Source: an uncultured Latescibacterota bacterium (GTDB lineage: Bacteria; Latescibacterota; UBA2968; UBA8231). Taken from it: a stretch of DNA of 64,000 nucleotides. The stretch is taken from contig OX638377.1 of assembly GCA_951813615.1 (NCBI GenBank), positions 4,180,599 to 4,244,598 on the forward strand. Reading direction: 5' to 3'. Position numbers and translations under genes: made by a program. Below, piece by piece: positions 1-6,433 of this stretch (positions within the stretch are counted from its first letter, which is position 1; each line of letters begins with the position of its first letter). The notes beneath the pieces are model-generated. The model did not search any database and had not been told where the DNA came from. It saw nothing but the letters and a program-made list of their open reading frames with translations.

Positions 1-68
1 TTCTTGCCGTTGAGGCTTGGGACCTTGGCCGTGGAAACCAAATGCCCTTTGACTTGGCCTAAAAGCAT
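1..68 (-). CDS. BMC vertex shell protein, EutN/CcmL family (5' part, runs off the left edge)
   Basis: Only the first 22 codons lie in the window. On the minus strand an ATG at 68 shares a base with the TGA of the aldehyde dehydrogenase (TGATG), so the two are translationally coupled. The peptide begins MLLGQVKGHLVSTAKVPSL, then NGK. This matches the first beta strand and following loop of EutN/CcmL/PduN proteins, which usually read M-x-L-(A/G)-x-V-x-G-x-(V/L)-V-S-T-x-K and then G-x-K-L. These proteins form the pentameric vertices of bacterial microcompartments. Family assignment rests on a short piece, but the adjacent encapsulated-type aldehyde dehydrogenase agrees with it. The rest of the shell operon is expected to the left of the window. 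Confidence 0.7.
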   Translation of the reverse strand, partial: MLLGQVKGHLVSTAKVPSLNGK

Positions 69-1480
69 CAGGTGATGCGGAAATAGTCGACGAGGGCACA
101 GCGGCGCTGACGAGTAAAGGTGCGCGGCGACGTCAGACCCTCGCCCGTAGGCCCGGCGATCGAGTACGTCCCAAAGCCTTCGCCGCCCAAGCCAACTCCG
201 GCGTAGGAAGGACCGTTCTTGACGAAAATGGTGGTATCCACAGCACAAGCCATGTTGTGCATGTTTTCGATGTTGCGCGAATGGATCACGGCCGTGTGCC
301 CGTAGCCGTGCTCGGAGATGACGGCCTCGCGGATGGCTTGGTCGACGTTGGGCACGCGCACGATCGGCAGAAAGGGCATCATCTGCTCCTCGCGCACGAA
401 GACGTGGTTGGCGTCGGTCTCGCCAATGAGCATGCGCAGCGACGAGTCGAGCCGCAGGCCGATGCGCTCGCCCAGCACGGCGGCGGCGCGCCCCACCAAC
501 TCGCGGTTGGCTGCGAGATGCCCGTCTGGCCCTTCGACAAAGGCCACCTGCGCGAGCGTCTCGATCTGCCGCGCATCAAGCTCATAGGCATTGTACTGGA
601 CCATCAGCCGCTTGAGCTCGTCGGCAATGGAAGCGACGGCAAAAACCTGCTTCTCGCCGATGCAGAGGATGTTGTTGTCGAAGCCTCCTCCGTCGATGAT
701 GTCGCGCGCGGCCTTGGCCAAATCGGCTGTTTCATCGACGACTACGGGCGGATTGCCTGGGCCGGCGACGATGGCCTTTTTGGGGCTGCCCAGCGCGGCC
801 TTGGCCACGCCCGGCCCACCTGTGACCAGCAGCAGGCGAATGTCTGGGTGGTTAAACAATTCGTTGGCCGTCTCAATGGTCGGCGTTTCAACTGCAGTCA
901 CTAGGTTGGTCGGCCCGCCAGCCGCGACGATGGCTTGATTGATCAAGCCCACCGCGAACATGGAGACCTTTCTGCCCGCCGGATGTACGTTGAAGACGAC
1001 CGAGTTGCCCGCGGCGACAATGCAAATGGCGTTGTTGACCATCGTCGGCACGGGATGCGTCGATGGAGTAACCGCGCCGATGACTCCATAGGGAGCCATT
1101 TCAACTACAGTCAGCCCGTGATCGCCGGTCCAAGAAGTCGCCTCTAAATCTTCGACGCCGGGCGTGGTGTCAGCAGCAACTTGGTGCTTGATAATCTTGT
1201 CTTCCAGCCGCCCCATGCCCGTCTCAGCCAAGGCCCGCCGCGAAAACTCCTCGGCGTGAACGTGCGCCGTCTGCCGGAGGGCCTCGACGATCTTTTTGCG
1301 CTCCTCCAGCGACAAGGCGACCAACTGCTGCTGGGCGCGGGTCGCGCCTTGAACGGCCGCGTCAACCGTCGCAAAGACACCGGCGTCCCCACCCTCACTG
1401 CCGTTCCCACCGCTGACGACGCGCTGCACCACTTCTTCTACTATTTTGCGTACGTGTTCTTCACTGACGTTTTGGGGCAC
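68..1480 (-). CDS. CoA-acylating aldehyde dehydrogenase, EutE/PduP family, microcompartment type
   Basis: The 470-residue protein has the length and layout of PduP/EutE enzymes, which oxidise propionaldehyde, lactaldehyde or acetaldehyde to acyl-CoA inside microcompartments. Residues 1-24 form an amphipathic helix (EEHVRKIVEEVVQRVV) followed by a Gly/Ser linker, the usual encapsulation peptide. The catalytic Cys is about residue 273 in NNILCIGEKQVF, and the GxGNPP nucleotide-site motif precedes it. The start is GTG, with AGGGAAAG upstream. It is the upstream gene of an operon whose next member is the EutN/CcmL vertex protein. With a rhamnose mutarotase and an FAH-family enzyme just to the right, the likely substrate is lactaldehyde or propionaldehyde from L-rhamnose or L-fucose. 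That substrate is inference. Confidence 0.9.
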   Translation of the reverse strand: MPQNVSEEHVRKIVEEVVQRVVSGGNGSEGGDAGVFATVDAAVQGATRAQQQLVALSLEERKKIVEALRQTAHVHAEEFSRRALAETGMGRLEDKIIKHQVAADTTPGVEDLEATSWTGDHGLTVVEMAPYGVIGAVTPSTHPVPTMVNNAICIVAAGNSVVFNVHPAGRKVSMFAVGLINQAIVAAGGPTNLVTAVETPTIETANELFNHPDIRLLLVTGGPGVAKAALGSPKKAIVAGPGNPPVVVDETADLAKAARDIIDGGGFDNNILCIGEKQVFAVASIADELKRLMVQYNAYELDARQIETLAQVAFVEGPDGHLAANRELVGRAAAVLGERIGLRLDSSLRMLIGETDANHVFVREEQMMPFLPIVRVPNVDQAIREAVISEHGYGHTAVIHSRNIENMHNMACAVDTTIFVKNGPSYAGVGLGGEGFGTYSIAGPTGEGLTSPRTFTRQRRCALVDYFRIT

Positions 1481-1618
1481 GCTCTTTCCCTCGCGTTGTG
1501 CTCAATATTTTGGCATGGGGAAAATAGGCGGCCCCACTCTGAGCGTCAAGGTCATTTGACGGGCTGCCAACCCTGTTTTAAGGTTTGTGCAACTGCTGGA
1601 AAAACAAAGGAGAAAGAC

Positions 1619-2422
1619 ATGCGCATCATCCGCTTTATCGACGCTGACGACGCCGTCCGCTGGGGCCTCGAAGTCGAGGACGGCCAAGCCTCCGTACTCA
1701 CCGGCGATCTCTTCGCAGAACTAGTCCCCACCGGCGAACAGGTGGCCGTCAAAAGGCTGCTCGCCCCACTGGCCCCGACCAACATTTTCTGCATTGGGCT
1801 AAACTACCGCGAGCACGCGGCCGAATCCGGGCTCGAGCCACCCGAGCAGCCCGTCGTCTTTGCCAAGCCCACGAGCGCGGTCTGCGGCCCGGGCGACCCA
1901 ATCCTGCTGCCAGCCTGCTGCAACCGAGGCCCGGAGGTTGACTACGAGTGCGAGCTCGCGGTGGTGATCGGCAGGGCCGCCCGCAATGTGGCGCGAGCCG
2001 ACGCCCTCAGCTACGTGCTCGGATACACGTGCGCCAACGACGTCTCAGCCCGCAAGTGGCAGCTCCACGGCGGTGGCGGCCAATGGATCCGCGGCAAGGG
2101 CTTTGACACTTTCTGCCCTTTGGGGCCGGTGCTGGTCACCGCCGACGAAATCCCCGATCCGCAAACCCTCGGCATCCGCACGATCCTCAACGGCGAGACC
2201 ATGCAGGATCACACCACTGGCGACATGATCTTCACGGTCGCCGAACTAATCGAATTCCTCAGCCAAGATACGACCTTGTTGCCGGGCACGGTCATCCTCA
2301 CCGGCACCCCACAGGGCGTGGGTTTTGCGCGCAAACCGCCCGTGTGGCTCGCAGCCGGTGATGAGGTAGTCGTGGAAATAGACCAGATCGGCCGGCTGCA
2401 AAACCCAGTGCAAGCGGCCTAG
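1619..2422 (+). CDS. Fumarylacetoacetate hydrolase family protein (diketo-deoxy sugar acid hydrolase type)
   Basis: The open frame extends much further left, but ATG 1619 has AAAGGAG just upstream and begins at the family N-terminus (MRIIRF), giving 267 residues, a normal FAH-family length. The signature IFCIGLNYREHAAE is followed by the metal-binding region VDYECELAVVIG (E-x-E) and GYTCANDVSAR, then the C-terminal TGTPQGVGF loop. FAH enzymes cleave C-C bonds in beta-diketo acids using a divalent metal. Members act in homoprotocatechuate breakdown and also in non-phosphorylative L-fucose and L-rhamnose pathways, on 2,4-diketo-3-deoxy acids. The convergent rhamnose mutarotase favours the sugar-acid role, but the exact substrate cannot be read from sequence. 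It is divergent from the aldehyde dehydrogenase. Confidence 0.85.
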   Translation: MRIIRFIDADDAVRWGLEVEDGQASVLTGDLFAELVPTGEQVAVKRLLAPLAPTNIFCIGLNYREHAAESGLEPPEQPVVFAKPTSAVCGPGDPILLPACCNRGPEVDYECELAVVIGRAARNVARADALSYVLGYTCANDVSARKWQLHGGGGQWIRGKGFDTFCPLGPVLVTADEIPDPQTLGIRTILNGETMQDHTTGDMIFTVAELIEFLSQDTTLLPGTVILTGTPQGVGFARKPPVWLAAGDEVVVEIDQIGRLQNPVQAA

Positions 2423-2425
2423 CGT

Positions 2426-2746
2426 TCACTCTTCCTTGAACATCCCGAAGGCAAAGGCCTCGGGTAGCTCTTCGAAGATGATCTCCCCCTCTTCGTCCGT
2501 CTCCAACAACTGGGCCATGTAGTCGTACCACTCCTCAAGAACCGGGACTTGACGGCTCTTGAGCCAGTCTTCCTCGGTGGGGGCGACCGCGTGGATGATG
2601 AGGTGTTCGTCCAAGCGGTAGATGGCCATGCTGACCTCGTTGTCGGTCATGCTGTCGGCGATTTCGGGCCACAGGTCGTCGTGGGCCTGTTTGTACTCAT
2701 CATACGCATTGGGGCGCAGCCGCATGGCCAAACCAATCGAATACAT
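2426..2746 (-). CDS. rhaM: L-rhamnose mutarotase family protein (RhaM/DUF718)
   Basis: The 106-residue protein is typical in size for RhaM, which interconverts alpha and beta anomers of L-rhamnose (relatives act on L-fucose) before isomerisation or oxidation. It starts at the family pattern M-x-x-x-G-x-A-M-R-L-R-P, with Y-x-E-Y-x-x-A-H-D-D-L-W-P-E following. WYDYMA lies at about 75-80. A clear AAGGAG lies upstream of the ATG. Its stop lies 3 bases beyond the stop of the convergent FAH-family gene. With the BMC genes this points to methylpentose catabolism. Two direct repeats about 40 bases upstream could be a regulator site. The fold and family are secure. Rhamnose rather than fucose as substrate is inference. 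Confidence 0.88.
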   Translation of the reverse strand: MYSIGLAMRLRPNAYDEYKQAHDDLWPEIADSMTDNEVSMAIYRLDEHLIIHAVAPTEEDWLKSRQVPVLEEWYDYMAQLLETDEEGEIIFEELPEAFAFGMFKEE

Positions 2747-2786
2747 AATGATCTCCTTAGTCGTTAGAGAATTCGCGCCGTTTGAC

Positions 2787-2817
2787 GCGGATTGATTGAT
2801 AAATATGCGGATTAATT
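2787..2817 (-). promoter_or_regulatory. Paired direct repeat upstream of the mutarotase gene, possible regulator site
   Basis: GCGGATTGATT (2787-2797) recurs as GCGGATTAATT (2807-2817), one mismatch in 11 bases, with starts 20 bp apart, close to two helical turns. The pair is in the AT-rich leader, 40-70 bp upstream of the mutarotase start on the minus strand, where a repressor or activator would be expected. No regulator gene for it is visible in the window. Function is inference. Confidence 0.3.
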
Positions 2818-3009
2818 AAGAGATATTCAGAAAATGACGTAAAGTTCTTTTTTTCTAATTCTTAGGCATTTTTTCCTTGACAATATATCACCTTAAAACT
2901 GAAACTAAAAGGCAGTTAAAAATTGTGCAAAACAAATTGCACATCACCATGGAGAGGAGGGCCTCACATAATGAATCTCTTCGCACATCGATTCTCGTGT
3001 ATTCTCAGA

Positions 3010-3325
3010 AACCAGCTCCCCGGCGGGAGCGGCCATACAGTCCCACCAAAAATGGGGGCTACGAACAGCATCCGAGCGTTGCGCGTTCGTCCCAAGCCCT
3101 AAACACGCACGCACGACTCTTCAGGTTGCGTGCATCGGCTGGCTGAAACGCACAGCCGAATCGGGAATTCACCTCGCATTCGCATCGTCTTAGGCGATTG
3201 ACCGCGCGTGCAAGGGCTTTCCCACGGGGTTTTCGGGACAGCGCTTTCGAGCAGGAGGGCACTTTTGCGTCCCGGAAACCGGCGATACATCGATTTCGAT
3301 ACAGCCGCTTTCCAGCGGCTTTTTT
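3010..3325 (+). ncRNA. Candidate structured RNA with serial hairpins ending in a terminator
   Basis: This stretch lies in a 668-base gap with no convincing gene. Successive inverted repeats are visible: CTCCC/GGGAG (3016-3020/3025-3029); GGGCT plus ACGAAC with GTTCGT plus AGCCC (3056-3066/3085-3099); GCACGCA/TGCGTGC (3107-3113/3127-3133); TCGGCTG/CAGCCGA (3135-3141/3153-3159); and a final GC-rich hairpin with a T tract at 3303-3325. It lacks hallmarks of tmRNA, RNase P RNA and SRP RNA that I would recognise. It could be an independent RNA or the leader of the HTH-like gene at 3415. The bases 2750-2960 before it are AT-rich with no gene seen. Confidence 0.3.
3303..3325 (+). terminator. Rho-independent terminator upstream of the small HTH-like gene
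   Basis: AGCCGCT (3303-3309) and AGCGGCT (3314-3320) form a perfect 7-bp stem with a TTCC loop, followed directly by five Ts. It could end a small RNA from 3010 onward, or act as an attenuator for the gene at 3415. Confidence 0.6.
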
Positions 3326-3414
3326 GATGGCTGCGGCGCAAAAATGCTGCGGCTTTTTTTCGTTGAATTTCGTCGAACTTTGCACCAATTGAGGATCTGG
3401 AGAGAAAACAACTC

Positions 3415-3669
3415 ATGCGCAAAATTGAGCCAGAACGCATCAAGCGCGCGGCGCGTATTTACGCGAGCAACCAAGAAGCCAGCCGCGCGCTGGGTATCGC
3501 CCCGGGCAGTTTCAGCCGGCTCTGCCGGCTCTACAACATCGAGACTCCCTACGCGCGCAAGCGCCGGCGGCGCGAGGAGTTCTACCGCCAGCGCGAGGGC
3601 GATCTCTTAGACATTGACCTCGACCCACAAGAGATCGAGACGCTAGAGGAGGTCCTCGACCTCAACTAA
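3415..3669 (+). CDS. Small helix-turn-helix-like protein of unknown role
   Basis: The 84-residue protein has GGAGAG at 3399-3404, a little far from the ATG. Residues 5-45 (EPERIKRAARIYASNQEASRALGI, continuing APGSFSRLCRLYNI) look like a helix-turn-helix of the kind found in recombinase or homeodomain-like folds: an A-A-R-I-Y helix, a turn, then a recognition helix with SFSRLCRL. A basic stretch (RKRRRREEFYRQR) follows, then an acidic tail rich in D, E and L. The arrangement suggests a small DNA-binding regulator with an acidic interaction tail. It is flanked by terminators on both sides, so it forms a transcription unit of its own. I do not recognise a named family. Confidence 0.6.
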   Translation: MRKIEPERIKRAARIYASNQEASRALGIAPGSFSRLCRLYNIETPYARKRRRREEFYRQREGDLLDIDLDPQEIETLEEVLDLN

Positions 3670-3695
3670 TATAGCATCGCATACCGTGCTCGGCT

Positions 3696-3742
3696 AGCGG
3701 GGAACTGGTGGACTTTTCGTCCACTAGCTCCCCGCTTTTTTG
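3696..3742 (+). terminator. Strong Rho-independent terminator after the HTH-like gene
   Basis: An 18-bp stem (3696-3713 with 3719-3736, one A-C mismatch and one G-U pair) has a TTTTC loop and is followed by at least six Ts. It separates the small HTH-like gene from the peptidase-acetyltransferase operon that starts at 3791. Confidence 0.85.
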
Positions 3743-3790
3743 TTTCAATCCAAGCGCCTGCCTTTATTAGAGGCCAAAAAGGAGGAAACC

Positions 3791-6433
3791 ATGGCTAGCG
3801 CGAAATCGTTGCAGAGACTTTGTCGCCAAACCTTGCCGCTGATGTTGCAGCAGGCAAATGGGCGGGAGATGATGGCGGCGGTACGAGACGTGGTGCAGAC
3901 CGATCGGTGGAATTCGTTTGATCGCTTCGGCGAAACAACCTCCACGCTAACGAGCCGCTACGAGGCCGCCGGCGCGCGCGTGGAGGTCGAGTCCATCCAG
4001 ACCGGAGGGCGGATTGGGTCGGGCCGATGGATCATCCGCGAGGCCGCCGATGTCGCGGGCGCGACCGTGGATGTGGTGCATCCGCTCGCCGAGCGGGTGT
4101 TGGATTGGCAGGAGAATCCCTGGCACGTCATCCAGTGGAGCGCGGCGACCCCAGCAGATGGCGTGCGGCTGCGGCTGGTGATTCTCGACCAAGTCGAAGA
4201 CGTCCAACGCCAGCCAACCGACGGGCTCGCTGGTGCGATTGTGCTGACCAAGTTAGACCCGCGCTCCCACCTCGGTCTTTTAGCCGCCAAGGGAGCCACC
4301 GCCGTCATCGCCGATCGGCCGGTGCCCAATCTGCCCAAGGCAGTGGCGTGGACCAAATTCGGGTGGGGCGCAATTCCCCTAGCACATGCTGAGGCGCGGT
4401 TGGTGGGCTTTGTGATATCTGAACAACAGGGAAAGCGACTGCGGCGGCTAGCGCAGCAGCACGGCCCCTTGACCCTACACGTACGAGCTGACATCCGCAA
4501 ATACGTCGGCAGCCACGACGTGGTCAGCGGCATTATCGAGGGAGCAGGCGATCCGCAGGACGAGGTGTGGGCCATCGCGCACAGCGCCGAGCCAGGGGCC
4601 GTAGACAACGCTTCGGGCGTGGCCATCACCTTGGAGATCGCCCGCGTGATCGAAGGGCTTATCCGAGCGGGGAAACTCGCGCGTCCCAAGCGCACCATTC
4701 GCCTGCTCAACGCCTATGAGTGCTACGGTTTTTTTGCCTATCTAGAGCGGGTGCGGCGTTTGCAAACCCCGTTGGCCGGGGTGTGTATCGACACGGTCGG
4801 CTCCCAGCCCGCCGTCTGCGATGGCCGGCTGGAGTGGCACGCGACGATCCCCATGTCGGCTGGTTTTGTCGACCGAGTCGGCGCAGCTATTTTGCGGGCC
4901 GGGGTGCGACAACACAAGCCTGGCTATCGAGTACATCTAGAGCGATTCATGTCCACGTCTGACACCTTGATCGGCGATCCCCAGTACGGATTTCCCTGCC
5001 CTTGGATCACCACGCATCACCGCAAGAGCGGGCGCGGCTTCGACGCCTACCACTCCTCGGCCGACGTGGAAGCCCTGCTCAGCCCGCAGGGGCTGGAGAC
5101 CTGCGCGGCCTCGATGGCGGCCTATCTGTACTACTTGGCCGACATGGGCAGCCGCGAAGTAGGAGAGCTAGTCCGCACCGAAACCCAGTACTTTGTCTCC
5201 GCATTACAAAAGAAAAAGTGGCCCCGAGCCGAGGCCGAATACGTGCGCGAGGCGCACAGCCGCAGCGTGCGACGGCTCACACGCTGGCTCTGGGGAGGCA
5301 GTCGGCGCGAGATCTTGGCGGCCATGGACGAAAGCGAGCGGCAAGTGGCGGCCGCCGCAACCGAGGCTGCGCTACCGGACAAGCGAACGCGGCGCACAGC
5401 CCAAGCCCGGCTGGTGCCACGGCGCACGGCCGTGCTCTCGCCGACCGGCGAAAACACGCCAGCCGCGATCAATGCGCGCATCTCGGCCGCACAGCTATCG
5501 CCGTGGGCACTGTTTTGGGCCGACGGACGCCGGAACTTGGGCGAAATCGCCGAGTGCATCGCCTGCGAGGAAGCCGACTATCCCGCCGGACCGCGGACGG
5601 AAGGACCCGTCACCGTCAAGCGGGTGCACGAGTACTTCGCAGCACACGCCGAGTTGGGCTATGCCGCGTTGACCGATCCGGCCAAGATGATCAGCCGCAA
5701 GGAATTGGTAAGGGATCTGCGCCGCTTGGGTGTCACTCCGGGCATGGATCTGATGGTGCACAGTTCCCTATCGGCCATCGGCTTTGTCGAGGGCGGTGCT
5801 GAGACCGTCGTCGATGCGCTCTTGCAAGCGGTCGGCAAGCGGGGGACCTTGCTGGTACCTTCGTTCAATCACAGCGCGGCGAAGGTTTTCAACCGGCTGA
5901 CCACGCCCACCACCAACGGCTCAATTCCAGACGCGCTGTGGCGGCGCACCGAGGCCGAGCGCAGCATGCAACCCACTCACGCTGTGGCGGCGATCGGGCC
6001 GAGGGCCAGCGACTATTGCTGCGGGCACCTCGAAGCCGGCATCTGGGCGCAAGACAGCCCGATCGGCAAATTGGTCCACGGCGGCGGCTACATCCTCGCG
6101 CTGGGCACCACGCACGATACGAGCACGGCCTACCACGTAGCCGAAATGTCCGTGCCCTGCGGCTGCATCGAGTCTTTTGCACTCCCAAACCGCATCGTGC
6201 GCGACGACGGGACCGTGGACGAGGTCTTGGGGCTGGCCTTTCGCAATGGCCCCTGCCCAGTCCCAACCCACAAGCTGGACTCAACACTCGACCGGAGGAA
6301 ATTGCAGCGGCGGGGCAAGGTCGGGCAGGCCGAATGCGAACTAGTGAAGGCCCACGACCTGTGGCAGGTGCGGCGCGAACACCTGCGGCGCGTCTGTCCC
6401 ACCTGCACTGTCAAGCCTCAGACCGCGCGGTGA
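3791..6433 (+). CDS. Fusion of M28-type (DUF4910-like) aminopeptidase with an AAC(3)-family N-acetyltransferase
   Basis: ATG 3791 follows GGAGGAAACC and gives about 880 residues. Residues 1-130 are an N-terminal extension; about 137-180 resemble a PA insert (GAIVLTKLDPRS). A zinc-peptidase core follows: AHSAEPGAVDNASG at about 260 (metal His and Asp), RTIRLLNAYE at about 300 (Glu), CIDTVGS (Asp) and AYHSSADV at about 420 (final His). About 575-625 (WADGRRNLGEIAECIACEEA) resembles the winged-helix tail seen after such peptidases. From about 632 a complete aminoglycoside 3-N-acetyltransferase-like domain begins: MDLMVHSSLSAIG, PTHAVAAIGPRA and LGTTHDTSTAYHVAE, with the conserved His and Glu. 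The domains look intact and share one frame. The downstream membrane protein overlaps by GTGA. Substrate is unknown; trimming and acetylating the same peptide or aminosugar compound is one idea. Confidence 0.85.
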   Translation: MASAKSLQRLCRQTLPLMLQQANGREMMAAVRDVVQTDRWNSFDRFGETTSTLTSRYEAAGARVEVESIQTGGRIGSGRWIIREAADVAGATVDVVHPLAERVLDWQENPWHVIQWSAATPADGVRLRLVILDQVEDVQRQPTDGLAGAIVLTKLDPRSHLGLLAAKGATAVIADRPVPNLPKAVAWTKFGWGAIPLAHAEARLVGFVISEQQGKRLRRLAQQHGPLTLHVRADIRKYVGSHDVVSGIIEGAGDPQDEVWAIAHSAEPGAVDNASGVAITLEIARVIEGLIRAGKLARPKRTIRLLNAYECYGFFAYLERVRRLQTPLAGVCIDTVGSQPAVCDGRLEWHATIPMSAGFVDRVGAAILRAGVRQHKPGYRVHLERFMSTSDTLIGDPQYGFPCPWITTHHRKSGRGFDAYHSSADVEALLSPQGLETCAASMAAYLYYLADMGSREVGELVRTETQYFVSALQKKKWPRAEAEYVREAHSRSVRRLTRWLWGGSRREILAAMDESERQVAAAATEAALPDKRTRRTAQARLVPRRTAVLSPTGENTPAAINARISAAQLSPWALFWADGRRNLGEIAECIACEEADYPAGPRTEGPVTVKRVHEYFAAHAELGYAALTDPAKMISRKELVRDLRRLGVTPGMDLMVHSSLSAIGFVEGGAETVVDALLQAVGKRGTLLVPSFNHSAAKVFNRLTTPTTNGSIPDALWRRTEAERSMQPTHAVAAIGPRASDYCCGHLEAGIWAQDSPIGKLVHGGGYILALGTTHDTSTAYHVAEMSVPCGCIESFALPNRIVRDDGTVDEVLGLAFRNGPCPVPTHKLDSTLDRRKLQRRGKVGQAECELVKAHDLWQVRREHLRRVCPTCTVKPQTAR

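Noticed and set aside
1181..1618. Long N-terminal extension of the FAH-family gene
   Set aside because: It is antisense to the aldehyde dehydrogenase and lacks family similarity; ATG 1619 has a clear ribosome site.
2877..3146. 89-codon plus-strand frame in the AT-rich gap
   Set aside because: No ribosome site, biased composition and overlap with the hairpin region; no protein similarity recognised.
3010..3325. tmRNA, RNase P RNA or SRP RNA
   Set aside because: No tag-peptide frame, no P4/GAGGAAAGUC motif and no GGAAGGAAGCAGCC loop.
3958..4710. 250-codon minus-strand frame
   Set aside because: Antisense to the peptidase-acetyltransferase gene; high-GC codon shadow with Arg/Ser/Thr-rich translation.
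5889..6287. 132-codon minus-strand frame
   Set aside because: Antisense to the AAC(3) domain; no start signals.
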